A stretch of 64,000 bases of DNA from positions 2,108,001 to 2,172,000 of the forward strand of contig NZ_CP095074.1 in NCBI RefSeq assembly GCF_022919835.1, read 5' to 3'. This DNA comes from Halobacillus shinanisalinarum (GTDB lineage Bacteria; Bacillota; Bacilli; Bacillales; Halobacillaceae). The notes under the pieces are model-generated. The model searched no databases. It was not told where the DNA came from and saw only the letters and a list, made by a program, of their open reading frames with translations. Below are positions 26,115 through 34,727 of the stretch, in pieces (within the stretch, counting starts at the first letter, position 1; every line of letters starts with the position of its first letter). A program made the translations under genes and the position numbers.

Positions 26115-27300
26115 ACGTCAAATCGCACCCCCAAGCCGTTCCCACTCCATCACCCTCATGGAGGCCTATCGTAATCGTCACCTTTTCCTTACTCATGTCT
26201 TCCTTCGCCTGCTCTTCTGAAAAAGGACACGGGGTGCCTTGACTGAAAACAAGCTGATCTTCAATGGAAATGCTGCACATGTCTGCGTTGACCTTTGCCT
26301 CGCTATAGCCAACGGCACCGACGATCCTTCCCCAGTTGGCATCCATTCCGTACACGGCTGTCTTCACTAAGTTCGAGCCGACAACATTCTTCGCAATGAT
26401 TCTTGCTTCCTGATTTGAAGCGGCACCTGTTACGTTTACTTCAATTAATTTCGTTGCCCCTTCGCCATCCCTTGCGATTTGCTTTGCCAAATCCTCGCAG
26501 ACAATCTGAAGTGTTTGTTGAAAAGCTGGCCAATCCGGGTGCTGTGGTGTTAAAGGCTCATGGGTAATGCCACCATTCGCAAGAGCAAGCACCATATCGT
26601 TCGTGGATGTTTCCCCATCGACCGTAATTTGGTTAAAAGATTTTTCAATTGACTGACTTAGGGCCGTTTGTAAGTATTCAGATTCAACCGTTGCATCCGT
26701 CGTAATAAAGCCGAGCATTGTCGCCATATTAGGGTGAATCATTCCAGATCCTTTCGCTGCACCTGCGATGGTCACTGTTTTACCATCAATATTCAGTTGA
26801 TAACATGATTTCTTCTCTTTCGTATCTGTTGTCAAAATCGCTTGTTGAAAATCTTTGGCTCCGTTTTTATTTGGCTGTACTTTCTGGGCTCCATAAGTGA
26901 TTTTATCCATCGGAAGCTGTTCCCCTATTACACCCGTTGAGGTAACAGCCACATATGATTTCGGAATAGAGAAGCGATCAGCGATCAGTTCTCTCATTTC
27001 ATAAGCATTTGCAAGCCCCTGTTCACCTGTACAGGCATTCGCTATGGCACTATTAATGGCTACCGCCTGCAGTTTACTTGAAGCGGCGATGCTCTCTTGC
27101 GTTACTTTAAGGGGAGGAGCCTGAAAATGACTTTGCGTATAAACAGCTGCGACGGAGGCAGGCTGATCGCTCATAAGTAAGCCGAAATCCTTTTTCACAC
27201 GCCTGAGGCCACTATGCAGGCCACCCGCCGTAAAGCCTACAGGCGTTACAATCGTTCCTTCTTCCACTTTTTCAATCGTGTATGCCTCCGTTGCTTGCAT
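26077..27300 (-). CDS. argJ: Bifunctional ornithine acetyltransferase/N-acetylglutamate synthase
   Basis: This 407-aa Ntn-type enzyme contains the autocleavage site in HPNMATMLGFITTDA, where the Thr after MA becomes the N-terminal nucleophile of the beta chain. The C-terminal [19 protein letters not shown] is typical. It recycles the acetyl group from N-acetylornithine to glutamate, and in Bacillus also uses acetyl-CoA; no separate argA is needed. The start is the ATG 6 nt after GGAGAGGT. Confidence 0.95.
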   Translation of the reverse strand: MQATEAYTIEKVEEGTIVTPVGFTAGGLHSGLRRVKKDFGLLMSDQPASVAAVYTQSHFQAPPLKVTQESIAASSKLQAVAINSAIANACTGEQGLANAYEMRELIADRFSIPKSYVAVTSTGVIGEQLPMDKITYGAQKVQPNKNGAKDFQQAILTTDTKEKKSCYQLNIDGKTVTIAGAAKGSGMIHPNMATMLGFITTDATVESEYLQTALSQSIEKSFNQITVDGETSTNDMVLALANGGITHEPLTPQHPDWPAFQQTLQIVCEDLAKQIARDGEGATKLIEVNVTGAASNQEARIIAKNVVGSNLVKTAVYGMDANWGRIVGAVGYSEAKVNADMCSISIEDQLVFSQGTPCPFSEEQAKEDMSKEKVTITIGLHEGDGVGTAWGCDLTYDYVKINASYRT

Positions 27301-27324
27301 CAATTGACCTCTCCTTTTCGATAA

Positions 27325-28359
27325 TCATGGATAAACAGGCACATGAAGAAGGCCCGTCGTTTCTTCTATCCCCATTACTAGATTCATATTTTGTACAGCC
27401 TGGCTCGCTGCCCCTTTCATTAAATTGTCAATCACAGAAACAATCGTTACTCGCTGTGTACGCTCATCAATGCTTGCAGCCATATCACAATAATTCGATG
27501 CATAAACATCCTTTGTGGAAGGATATTGCCCTTGTTTTCTAACCCTAATAAAAGGATGTTCGCCATAATAGGCTTGGTAACAATCATGCATTTGTTGAGC
27601 GGATACATCCTTTGTCAGCTCTCCGTACATCGTTGCCATAATCCCTCTCGTCATCGGGATCAGATGAGTGGAAAAGGTAACTGGTGATACTGCCTCATTC
27701 CAAATCGTAAGCTGTTGCTCGATTTCTGGAATATGCTGATGCTGATTAACCTTGTAAATTTGCAGATTTTCCTGTGTATGAGCAAAATGAGTGATCGCAC
27801 TTGGATTTTTCCCCGCACCAGACACTCCCGTCTTCGCATCAATGATGATTCGGTTTGGATCTAAAAGCCTTTCATTCACCAAAGGGCCTAGTCCAAGCAG
27901 GGCGGCAGTTGGAAAGCATCCAGGATTTGCAATGATTTTCGCAGCTTTGATCGCTTCCTTGTTCCATTCCGGCAAACCGTAAATCGCCCGTTGAAGCACT
28001 GATTCAGGTGCTGCCTCTTTCTTGTACCATTGTGTGTAAACTTCCTGGCTGGGGAGGCGAAGGTCCCCGGATAAGTCGATCACTTTCGCTTTTTTGCCTA
28101 TAAGGTTTGGGGTTAGCTCGCTTGACACGCCAGCAGGTGTAGCTAGAAAAATGACATCAAGTTCTTCTTTCATATGTTCTGGCTCTAATGGCTGCAGTTG
28201 ATCTTGCATCGTATTCAAATGGCTGTATGTTTCGTTCACATTCTCCCCTGCTTGTGAGGAAGAATATAAGCTAATGGACTGAATAGAAGGGTGTGAGGAT
28301 AACAATCTAAAAAGCTCTACTCCGCCATATCCAGTCGCTCCAACGATTCCTATTTTCAA
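27325..28359 (-). CDS. argC: N-acetyl-gamma-glutamyl-phosphate reductase
   Basis: This 344-aa protein has the NAD-binding GATGYGGVELFRLL at the N-terminus and the active-site Cys in NPGCFPTAALLGLGPL, with HQHIPEIEQ and FSTHLIPMTRGIM later. It makes N-acetylglutamate semialdehyde. The start is TTG, 8 nt from AAAGGAG. It is the first gene of the arginine operon, directly behind the promoter and ARG-box-like site. Confidence 0.95.
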   Translation of the reverse strand: MKIGIVGATGYGGVELFRLLSSHPSIQSISLYSSSQAGENVNETYSHLNTMQDQLQPLEPEHMKEELDVIFLATPAGVSSELTPNLIGKKAKVIDLSGDLRLPSQEVYTQWYKKEAAPESVLQRAIYGLPEWNKEAIKAAKIIANPGCFPTAALLGLGPLVNERLLDPNRIIIDAKTGVSGAGKNPSAITHFAHTQENLQIYKVNQHQHIPEIEQQLTIWNEAVSPVTFSTHLIPMTRGIMATMYGELTKDVSAQQMHDCYQAYYGEHPFIRVRKQGQYPSTKDVYASNYCDMAASIDERTQRVTIVSVIDNLMKGAASQAVQNMNLVMGIEETTGLLHVPVYP

Positions 28360-28379
28360 GCTGCCGGCTCCTTTCGTAT

Positions 28380-28395
28380 ATAAATGTATATTTAT
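28380..28395 (-). promoter_or_regulatory. ARG-box-like operator of the arginine operon
   Basis: ATAAAT-GTAT-ATTTAT is a perfect 6-4-6 palindrome, the geometry of AhrC/ArgR boxes (ATGAAT-N4-ATTCAT), lying between the promoter and the argC ribosome binding site. Arginine-dependent repression is expected. The central TGAAT is degenerate (TAAAT), so this is a prediction. Confidence 0.5.
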
Positions 28396-28418
28396 TAATA
28401 ATACCGTATAATTATGCT

Positions 28419-28447
28419 ATTATTCCTTTTTAAGTGCAAATTGTCAA
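28419..28447 (-). promoter_or_regulatory. Sigma-A promoter of the arginine operon
   Basis: On the minus strand TTGACA (28447-28442) and AATAAT (28424-28419) are separated by 17 bp. It is a near-consensus sigma-A promoter about 60 bp upstream of argC. Confidence 0.75.
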
Positions 28448-28549
28448 TAGGTTATGAGAAAGTTTCTGAATTTTTTCGGCTTTAAGGGTAGAAAGACCGA
28501 GCATGAAATCCGGATTAGGTACAAATTGGCTTTCCTTTTTTTGGATATA

Positions 28550-28654
28550 TGCAATTATCGCTCTATTTCCTGCAATTATTGTTTTTTTATGTGCAATTAT
28601 CACCCAGTTCCATGCAATTCCCAGCGAATTTCGTGCAATTGTATTGCTCTTTTT
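28550..28654. repeat. Five TGCAATT motifs phased at exactly 21 bp
   Basis: TGCAATT begins at 28550, 28571, 28592, 28613 and 28634, always 21 bp apart (two helical turns). The intervening 14 bp are pyrimidine-rich and only loosely conserved, with TTTCC, TTCCA or TTTCG before the next unit in three of the four. The stretch between the argC promoter and the hydroxylase gene (28448-28728) has no gene. Similar 21-nt repeats exist in other Bacillaceae as far as I recall, with no accepted function. Confidence 0.8.
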
Positions 28655-28688
28655 ATAACCTCAAACGCATCATAAGCACTTATTAACG

Positions 28689-28719
28689 CAAAAAAAGGCC
28701 AGCCGAAGCTGACCTTTTT
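28689..28719 (-). terminator. Terminator of the N-hydroxylase gene
   Basis: AAAAGGTCAGC-TTCG-GCTGGCCTTTTTTT on the minus strand is a strong UUCG-loop hairpin with a long T tract, 10 bp after the stop. Confidence 0.9.
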
Positions 28720-28728
28720 CTGCATCAT

Positions 28729-30042
28729 TTATAATCCAAAATTTTGGAATATGTTTTTTTGTGGGATCGAATACACTTCGCGGCCCATCAAATGGTTAAT
28801 GATCACCTTATTCCGATGCACCGACAGACCAAGGTTTGTTGAGCCAACACCATGCGTATGTGAAATCCCGCTGTGAACATAGATTTCATTGGTTGAGTCA
28901 TCTGTTTTCTTCAGTCGATAGTCCGCTTCAACCTTATAACGTCCTTCTTCATCCCATTCAAGAAAATCGCCTAAATAATGAACAAAGTCTGGCACGTTAG
29001 GCTTATAGCCGGTTGCCGTAATCACAACATCACTTTCATGTGTGAATTCTTGCTTTTTTTGCGTGTGATAACAGGTGATTTCGTAACCATTGCTGTCTTG
29101 CCTTGGCTTAATGTCCTTCACTTCACTGAGTACCTGAAGTCCGACATCAAGCTCGTCACCGCCTACCGAGTACTCATATAAGAGATTGTAGATGTCATTA
29201 ATGGTATGATTACTGATTCCCTTATAATATAACCCTTGCGTTGCAAAGATCTCGTCTTTTTGCTTTTGTGGCAATTGGTAAAAGTAATTCACATAATCGG
29301 GTGAAAAGTGCTCGAGGCTCAGCTTGGATTCTTCCATCGAAGCGAAGCCTGATGAACGGGTAATCCAGTCGAGCCTGTAAGCGTAGTCCTGTTGTTCTTT
29401 CAACAGCTCGCGGAAGGTTTCGGCGGCACTCTGTCCGGAGCCAACGACGGTGATTGACTTAGCGTTTCGGCAACGTTCTCGGTTAGGGAGGAAATCTGCG
29501 GTGTGGAACACATCTTCAGCAGGGAGATCCTTAAACGACTTTGGCATAACAGGTACGGAGCCTGTGCCCATAACGAGGTGCCTTGATTTAAATTCGCTCG
29601 TTTGGTTGGTAGCGAGATTGAGCACTTCTACTTTGAAGTAGTCCTCGTTGTCATTGATGTGATGTATGCCGGTGACGCGTTGGCCGAACTTGCAGCTTGG
29701 GAGCCTGCGCGTGACCCATTGGCAATATTCATTATATTCACGTCGTGGGATGTCGAGTCGTTGCAGGAAATAGAATTGGTACATGCGTTCGTTTTCGTTA
29801 ATGTAGTTAAGAAAGCTGTGTTTATTGGTTGGATCGGCCATGGTTACGAGGTCTGCGATGAAGGGGACTTGCATTTTAGTACCTTCTATAAGCATGCCTG
29901 GGTGCCAGTCGAAGTTGCCTTTTTGTTCGAAAAAGAGACTGTCGACACTGTCTATGTCGTCTAAGAGTGCGGCCAGGCTCAAGTTAAAGGGGCCTACTCC
30001 CACCCCGATTAAGTCGTACATTTTGTCTTGTTGTTGTTCCAT
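28729..30042 (-). CDS. Lysine/ornithine N-hydroxylase (IucD/SidA/PvdA family)
   Basis: This 437-aa flavin monooxygenase has the FAD-binding GVGVGPFNLSLAALL at the N-terminus, the NADPH-binding VVGSGQSAAETFREL near 200 and ITATGYKPNVP near 340. The family hydroxylates the side-chain amine of lysine or ornithine as the first step to hydroxamate siderophores. No IucA/IucC synthetase or NRPS is adjacent, and no Fur box is evident in the promoter region, so either the pathway is split or the product is used differently. Its start is ATG behind AAAGGAG. Substrate choice (Lys or Orn) cannot be settled here. Confidence 0.87.
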   Translation of the reverse strand: MEQQQDKMYDLIGVGVGPFNLSLAALLDDIDSVDSLFFEQKGNFDWHPGMLIEGTKMQVPFIADLVTMADPTNKHSFLNYINENERMYQFYFLQRLDIPRREYNEYCQWVTRRLPSCKFGQRVTGIHHINDNEDYFKVEVLNLATNQTSEFKSRHLVMGTGSVPVMPKSFKDLPAEDVFHTADFLPNRERCRNAKSITVVGSGQSAAETFRELLKEQQDYAYRLDWITRSSGFASMEESKLSLEHFSPDYVNYFYQLPQKQKDEIFATQGLYYKGISNHTINDIYNLLYEYSVGGDELDVGLQVLSEVKDIKPRQDSNGYEITCYHTQKKQEFTHESDVVITATGYKPNVPDFVHYLGDFLEWDEEGRYKVEADYRLKKTDDSTNEIYVHSGISHTHGVGSTNLGLSVHRNKVIINHLMGREVYSIPQKNIFQNFGL

Positions 30043-30158
30043 AATTACACTACTCCTTTTTCTGAAAAGGTCCCATTCCAGAACACTACTCCAATGTTAA
30101 CATATTCCTAAGTAAACGGTGACATAGGGTTGGGAGGAGCCTTGTTTAAGAGCCAGGC

Positions 30159-30524
30159 TTATATTTTCTCTTCCATTTCTCTAATTATAAGCCACTGTTT
30201 GTTCACTTTACGCCAGTTTTCTATAGTAAGCAGGCGGCTCATTTCTTCTCGCTCTCTGTTAAGTAGTACTTGTTCATAAAATACGACAACATTGTCATTG
30301 TTCCTTAATCGGGTGATTCGGTTATTAAGTCTTTTTGTAAAACTACGAGCGGATTCTACAGAAGCCCGCATTCCTTCTACCGCTTCCTTACGATCAAAAT
30401 ACATAGGATGCTGGTTTTCAGAGAAGAAGGTAACATAGTAATCCGTATGCATTCTTCTTTCGATGGTAGAAGTATCTCCGTTTTTCAAAGCTTTAGACCA
30501 CTCTGTCAAAAATTGATCATGCAT
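30159..30524 (-). CDS. NTF2-like hypothetical protein
   Basis: This protein of 121 aa (from the ATG 9 nt after GAAAGGAG; a GTG overlapping the previous stop would add 10 residues) resembles small NTF2/DUF4440-like proteins: N-terminal helix with FLTEWSKALKNGDTSTIERRM, YYVTFF and a closing LTIENWRKVNKQWLIIREME. No catalytic motif is visible. It overlaps or abuts the GNAT gene upstream, so the two are probably co-transcribed. Function is unknown. Confidence 0.65.
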   Translation of the reverse strand: MHDQFLTEWSKALKNGDTSTIERRMHTDYYVTFFSENQHPMYFDRKEAVEGMRASVESARSFTKRLNNRITRLRNNDNVVVFYEQVLLNREREEMSRLLTIENWRKVNKQWLIIREMEEKI

Positions 30525-30550
30525 AACCGTGAACTCCTTTCTTGCATCAT

Positions 30551-31078
30551 TCACTTAACTTCCTCCTTCGTCAGTTCTTTTCCCATGATCACTAAGGGTG
30601 GGAGGTTTGGAATGACAGCTGCTCGGGCTTTCACAACCTGCCAGGCGTTCTTTTTATAGAATTGGATAGCAGGGAGATTATCAGTAGATGTAGTCAAAAT
30701 GGAGGTAGCGTGGCTTGTGGTCTTTAATAATTCATCAAGGAGCACACGCCCAATACCCCTCTTTCTGCTCTCAGGGGCCACAGCTAGTTCTACAAATTCA
30801 AAACAGTTGTCCAGCCATTGAATTCGTTCCTCTGCATTCAACTGCAATTGTAATTTCCCTTGGTAAAATTGACCTGGCAGAGAGGAATACCCATAAGCAA
30901 AACCTAATACTTTTCCACTCTCCCTCACATATTTTATCCCTGAAAACCCTTCATATGTAGAATGCTTGATTATTGTTTGGAGGACTTTTTCTGCGTTTTC
31001 CTTTTTAAAGGACTGGCAGTAAATTTCCACAATTGCTTCTAGATCCTTATCCGTGTTAGTAAACGGTTTTATCTTCAT
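30551..31078 (-). CDS. GNAT-family N-acetyltransferase
   Basis: This 175-aa protein contains the GNAT acetyl-CoA motif ELAVAPESRKRGIGRVLLDELL and the following TDNLPAIQFYKKNAWQVV. The acceptor is unknown. I chose the ATG 9 nt after AAAAGGA; two upstream candidate codons (ATG, TTG) lie too close to that site. It leads a two-gene unit with the NTF2-like gene. Confidence 0.8.
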   Translation of the reverse strand: MKIKPFTNTDKDLEAIVEIYCQSFKKENAEKVLQTIIKHSTYEGFSGIKYVRESGKVLGFAYGYSSLPGQFYQGKLQLQLNAEERIQWLDNCFEFVELAVAPESRKRGIGRVLLDELLKTTSHATSILTTSTDNLPAIQFYKKNAWQVVKARAAVIPNLPPLVIMGKELTKEEVK

Positions 31079-31652
31079 GTGCATCAATCCTTTTTGTATT
31101 GCCTCATTAGTTTAGACTTTCTTCTTAAAAATCTATTTTCCTTCCTGAAACCTGTATTTGATTATAAGTGTGTGTTCAAAACCCCCATGCCTTACCAGAC
31201 ACCTCGATGTATGAAAATGGATATAGTGGGGGTTGTAGCGTTTATTCCTGAGAGTATGTTAAGAAGAAAAAAAAAGAGTGGTTCGTATATTTCAAATTGG
31301 CAGAGTTTTTATTCCGTAACGACTTGGAACGATCGAAGAAGTGGTACGAAGTGAATTTGCGTGTAGAAAAAGTGGATGAATGGGCAACTCTTTTAGTATA
31401 GTTAGTGAAAAGCCTCGCTCTCCATTTCATCCTGAGGAGATTAAAAAAACTGCAGGAGCAGAACGGTACCCCTAGTTGAACGTATTGTTAACCGAAATGT
31501 GGTATTTAAATGGGTAAGAACAGGATTTTTCATTAGGAAAATGGACTACTTTTAAGCTTGTCCATGTAGCGGTTGATCGGGGTGTTAGTTGGTGTGTGAA
31601 ACAGTGCTATCCAGTAAATACACATGGGGCATATGGAGTAATTGAGAAAGTG
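31079..31652. other. Gene-poor stretch with decayed sequence and a truncated MITE end
   Basis: ATAAGTGTGTGTTCAAAA at 31164-31181 is the left end of the MITE family, without a right end. The following 450 bp contain short frames broken by stops on both strands (for example PFHPEEIKKTAGAERYP on the plus strand near 31424-31475), which suggests a decayed gene. I could not identify a parent. Confidence 0.4.
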
Positions 31653-31826
31653 TTATTCATTTTGTTGGCCCTTTATCTTCATAACACCAGAAATAAGCAG
31701 CAATACAGCTCCAATGCCTACAAACACGGAGTCTATATCAAATAATGGTGTTTGTGCATCAGAAACCCAAAAGCCGACACCAATCACGAACAACAGCCAT
31801 CCTGCAATCGAAATTTTCCTTTGCAT
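31653..31826 (-). CDS. 57-aa two-helix membrane protein
   Basis: An ATG behind GAGAGGTG opens 58 codons. The peptide begins MQRKISIAGWLLFVIGVGFW, continues VSDAQTPLFDIDSVFVGIGA and ends VLLLISGVMKIKGQQNE. It has two hydrophobic segments (7-21 and 34-48) joined by a short acidic loop and a basic/polar tail, a hairpin membrane-protein layout. No family is recognised with certainty. It stands alone, divergent from the GNAT gene at 32001. Confidence 0.65.
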   Translation of the reverse strand: MQRKISIAGWLLFVIGVGFWVSDAQTPLFDIDSVFVGIGAVLLLISGVMKIKGQQNE

Positions 31827-32000
31827 GACTCATACACCTCTCTTTGCTTATTTGCTGTGCTAATTTTATCAAATACTTACCCCATTTCTCTTATCTTAAC
31901 ACGTTTGAAACAAATTTTTCCTTATTCGCACCCTTAATAAAGACTAATAATGACCAAGATTTATTCGAAAAGAGGAACTATCTAGTTAGGAGTATGCTAT

Positions 32001-32462
32001 GTGGAGGATTCAATTAAACTAACCACTATACGGAAAAGAAACAATTATTTACCATATATTCTTCTGGCAGACGAAACGGAAGACATCATTAAAGAATACA
32101 TCAATGAAGGAGAGATGTTCTCTATTGAATATAATGGCAGAATCGTAGGGGTTTGCCTGTTTATATTTCCTTCTCTTCTTAGTGTTGAGTTGAAGAACTT
32201 TGCTATCGATTCGGATTATCAGGGAAAGGGCTTAGGAAAACTTGTAGTAAAAAAAGCTTTCAAGCTATATAAAGATAAAGGGCTTCATGACATGGTTGTC
32301 GGAACTGCAAACTCTAGTATAGCCAACTTAGCCTTTTATCAAAAAGCTGGCTTCCGTATCGATGATATATACAAAGACTTTTTCGCTCGCTATCCTGAAC
32401 CTATTTACGAGGACGGAATTCAAGCACTGGATATGATTCGCTTTAGAAAAAAGCTCACATAA
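32001..32462 (+). CDS. GNAT-family N-acetyltransferase
   Basis: This 153-aa protein contains LKNFAIDSDYQGKGLGKLVVKKAF (acetyl-CoA pyrophosphate loop QGKGLG) and NLAFYQKAGFRI, the standard GNAT motifs. The start is GTG, 8 nt after TTAGGAG. The fold is clear but the acceptor is unknown; the C-terminal FFARYPEPIYEDGIQALDMI is often seen in a YhbS-like subgroup. It is monocistronic. Confidence 0.8.
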   Translation: MEDSIKLTTIRKRNNYLPYILLADETEDIIKEYINEGEMFSIEYNGRIVGVCLFIFPSLLSVELKNFAIDSDYQGKGLGKLVVKKAFKLYKDKGLHDMVVGTANSSIANLAFYQKAGFRIDDIYKDFFARYPEPIYEDGIQALDMIRFRKKLT

Positions 32463-32477
32463 AACTGTGAGCTTTTC
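32447..32477 (+). terminator. Terminator of the GNAT gene
   Basis: AAAAAGCTCACA and TGTGAGCTTTT form a 10-bp stem overlapping the stop codon. Confidence 0.78.
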
Positions 32478-32495
32478 GTTCTAAGTTGGTATTCC

Positions 32496-32540
32496 ATTCC
32501 ACCTCAGGTCATCCATAATATGGATGACCTGAGGTGGAAT
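32496..32540. terminator. Perfect 20-bp inverted repeat between convergent genes
   Basis: ATTCCACCTCAGGTCATCCA at 32496-32515 is exactly complementary to 32521-32540 with a 5-nt TAATA loop. It lies 11 bp after the PTS gene and likely ends that operon, although there is no long T tract; an unusually long, perfect stem for a terminator. Confidence 0.65.
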
Positions 32541-32551
32541 AATTAAACATA

Positions 32552-33949
32552 TTAATCTAGAAACTTATCGAGCTCTTTCTTGACGGTAGTAGCTTCGGAG
32601 CCGATTACAATTTGAATGCTTTGTTTATCGATTTTAATTACTCCATGAGCACCGGTTTGCTTGATGCGATCTTCATCAACAACCTCTACATCTTTTAATT
32701 CTAAACGAAGTCGTGTCATGCAGTGGTCATTGGAGAGGACATTTTCTTTCCCACCAATAGACTCAAGGATCTTCTTAGCCATATATTCATGGTTCGAGTG
32801 GGTCAATTCTAATTCTTTTTCTTTGTCGGCAGCTACCTCATCAAATTCGAGATCTTCTCCCCTGCCGATCACTGGAATATCTTTTTTCACGATTAGTGTA
32901 TAGAAGGTGAAGTAATACAATCCAAAGAAGACAAATCCTATTGGGATGATCCATAATCCTCCATCTGATAAATTGAGGTTTAAGAAATAATCAATCGCCC
33001 CTGCTCCCCATGAAAATCCGTGCCTAATATGGAGAATATAAAGGACAGCTCCTGCTAATCCAGTGTAAACCGAATGCAAAAAGTATAATAATGGCGAAGT
33101 GAATAGAAATGTAAATTCAATTGGTTCCGTAATCCCCGTTACAACTGAGGTGGCGGCCCCCGAGGACATAAGTGATTTCGTTTCTTGTTTTCTCTTTTTC
33201 GCTGCCTTCGTAATTGCTAATGCAATTGCGGGAATTCCAAACATCATTGTAATGAAGAATCCACCTATGAAGTAACCGGCTGTTGGATCACCACTTAAGA
33301 ATCGGGTAATCTCACCTGCCACAACTTCTCCGGAAGCGGTTTCATATTCACCCAAACCAAAGTAAACATAGGTATTTAACACGTGATGCAAACCAAATGG
33401 TAATAAGAAACGATTCAGGAATCCAAATATAAAGATTCCCAGGGCTCCTAGACCCATTAATGTTTTACTGAATGTGTCAATTCCTGCTTGAGCATAGGGC
33501 CAGACGACGGACATGATTCCGGCTACGGGAATCATAGTGAAAATAATCATCGTAATCGGAAATTTTTCTCCACTGAAGAAGGCAAACATACTTGGCAGTT
33601 TTGTATCTTTAAATTTGTTGTAAATATAAGCAGCCATCAGACCCGCCAGGACTCCCCCGAAGACACTCATATTTAACTCGGGATCCATAACCTTGAGTCC
33701 TTCTTTCAATACGATAATAGCAAGGAAACCTGTCAGTGCTGGTATCCCTTTGTCCTTTGTTTTCGCAAGACCCATGGCAATACCGATGGCGATTAACGCA
33801 TCCATTTGGGCTAAAATAACTCCCGAAGCCTGAAATAATGGAATATCAAGCATATCCTCAGCTGTTATTCGAAGCAGTAACCCAGCAATAGGCAAGGCCA
33901 CAATAGGAACCAGTAACGACTTTCCAAATTTTTGAAGAAAGCTTTTCAT
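32552..33949 (-). CDS. PTS transporter, glucose-superfamily EIICB
   Basis: This 465-aa protein has an EIIC membrane domain (residues 1-350, with LLPFGLHHVLNTYVYFGLGE and TGITEPIEFTFLF) and a C-terminal EIIB domain with the phosphorylated Cys410 in NDHCMTRLRLELKD. It imports and phosphorylates a sugar; no EIIA is fused or adjacent, so a shared EIIA must donate phosphate. The glucose/maltose/N-acetylglucosamine group fits the sequence. Downstream position in an operon with a GH4 6-phosphoglycosidase and a ChbG-type deacetylase points to a disaccharide. Start ATG follows AGGGGG. Confidence 0.88.
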   Translation of the reverse strand: MKSFLQKFGKSLLVPIVALPIAGLLLRITAEDMLDIPLFQASGVILAQMDALIAIGIAMGLAKTKDKGIPALTGFLAIIVLKEGLKVMDPELNMSVFGGVLAGLMAAYIYNKFKDTKLPSMFAFFSGEKFPITMIIFTMIPVAGIMSVVWPYAQAGIDTFSKTLMGLGALGIFIFGFLNRFLLPFGLHHVLNTYVYFGLGEYETASGEVVAGEITRFLSGDPTAGYFIGGFFITMMFGIPAIALAITKAAKKRKQETKSLMSSGAATSVVTGITEPIEFTFLFTSPLLYFLHSVYTGLAGAVLYILHIRHGFSWGAGAIDYFLNLNLSDGGLWIIPIGFVFFGLYYFTFYTLIVKKDIPVIGRGEDLEFDEVAADKEKELELTHSNHEYMAKKILESIGGKENVLSNDHCMTRLRLELKDVEVVDEDRIKQTGAHGVIKIDKQSIQIVIGSEATTVKKELDKFLD

Positions 33950-33979
33950 TGTTTGTTCCCCCTCATAAATAATTGTTCC

Positions 33980-34702
33980 TTAAAGCGCTTTAAACGTCGT
34001 TAATTGAATATCTGACCGTGCTTCAATCAATCGGGCGATCCTTGAATCTGTCAAAAACTCCAGCTCGTCTACCCGTGGATAGGTGAAGGAAGATGTCGAT
34101 AACAGCTGCTTATCTAAATAAGCCGGATGTGTCATCACTTCTACTGAGTTATGTTCGGTGAATAGCTCATCGAGAGAATGATCATCCTTTAAAGCAGTCT
34201 CAATTAAATAGGAAAAATAATCTGTTGTTTGTACCTCTTGTTGATCCAAATTATTACGTACAGGTAACCCATACTCTTTAGCAAGCTTCATGAATACTTG
34301 AGGCATCTCACCAAAGGAATTGATATGGTGGTGACTATCTAGGTGAGTAGGCTGCAATCCATAGGATAGGAACTTTTCGATTTGCGCCTTCCACTCGGCA
34401 TACACCTCGCCATAATCAATTGTGAAAGCTCCCTTATAGAAGTTCAATTTTCGAAAATCACCCTCGGCATCAACGATAGTTCTATGATTTCCCAGTAATG
34501 GTCTTCCATAAGTTAATACGAGATGTACACCGACCCCAAGCTCGGGGTTCTGTCTGGCCAATGAAGCTGCGTGATCTGCACCTGGCATGTTTGACATAAA
34601 GGTTGTAGAGGTTAACACACCATACTGATAAGCGTCGATTATGCCATAGTTCACCCCTCTTGAATAACCAAAATCATCCGCATTAATAATCAGCTTTTTC
34701 AT
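33980..34702 (-). CDS. ChbG/YdjC-type carbohydrate deacetylase
   Basis: This 240-aa protein starts at the ATG 7 nt after GAGGAGGG; an upstream extension has no support. MKKLIINADDFGYSRGVNYG gives the metal-binding Asp-Asp, LDSHHHINSF supplies the His ligands and VEVMTHPAYLD a further His. The family removes acetyl groups from N-acetylated disaccharides such as chitobiose-6-phosphate. Its place between a PTS gene and a phosphoglycosidase matches the E. coli chb logic, in which deacetylation precedes cleavage. Confidence 0.88.
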   Translation of the reverse strand: MKKLIINADDFGYSRGVNYGIIDAYQYGVLTSTTFMSNMPGADHAASLARQNPELGVGVHLVLTYGRPLLGNHRTIVDAEGDFRKLNFYKGAFTIDYGEVYAEWKAQIEKFLSYGLQPTHLDSHHHINSFGEMPQVFMKLAKEYGLPVRNNLDQQEVQTTDYFSYLIETALKDDHSLDELFTEHNSVEVMTHPAYLDKQLLSTSSFTYPRVDELEFLTDSRIARLIEARSDIQLTTFKAL

Positions 34703-34727
34703 AAAGCATCCCTCCTCGTAGCTTGAA

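Noticed and set aside
28550..28654. CRISPR or iteron array
   Set aside because: Only 7 bp are conserved per 21-bp unit, far below a CRISPR repeat, and no replication gene is adjacent.
30043..30158. Fur box before the N-hydroxylase
   Set aside because: No GATAATGATTATC-like 7-1-7 repeat is visible in the upstream region.
31200..31640. Possible protein-coding stretch (PFHPEEIKK..., VHVAVDRGVSWCVKQ)
   Set aside because: All frames are interrupted and no parent family is recognised, so it is listed only as decayed sequence.
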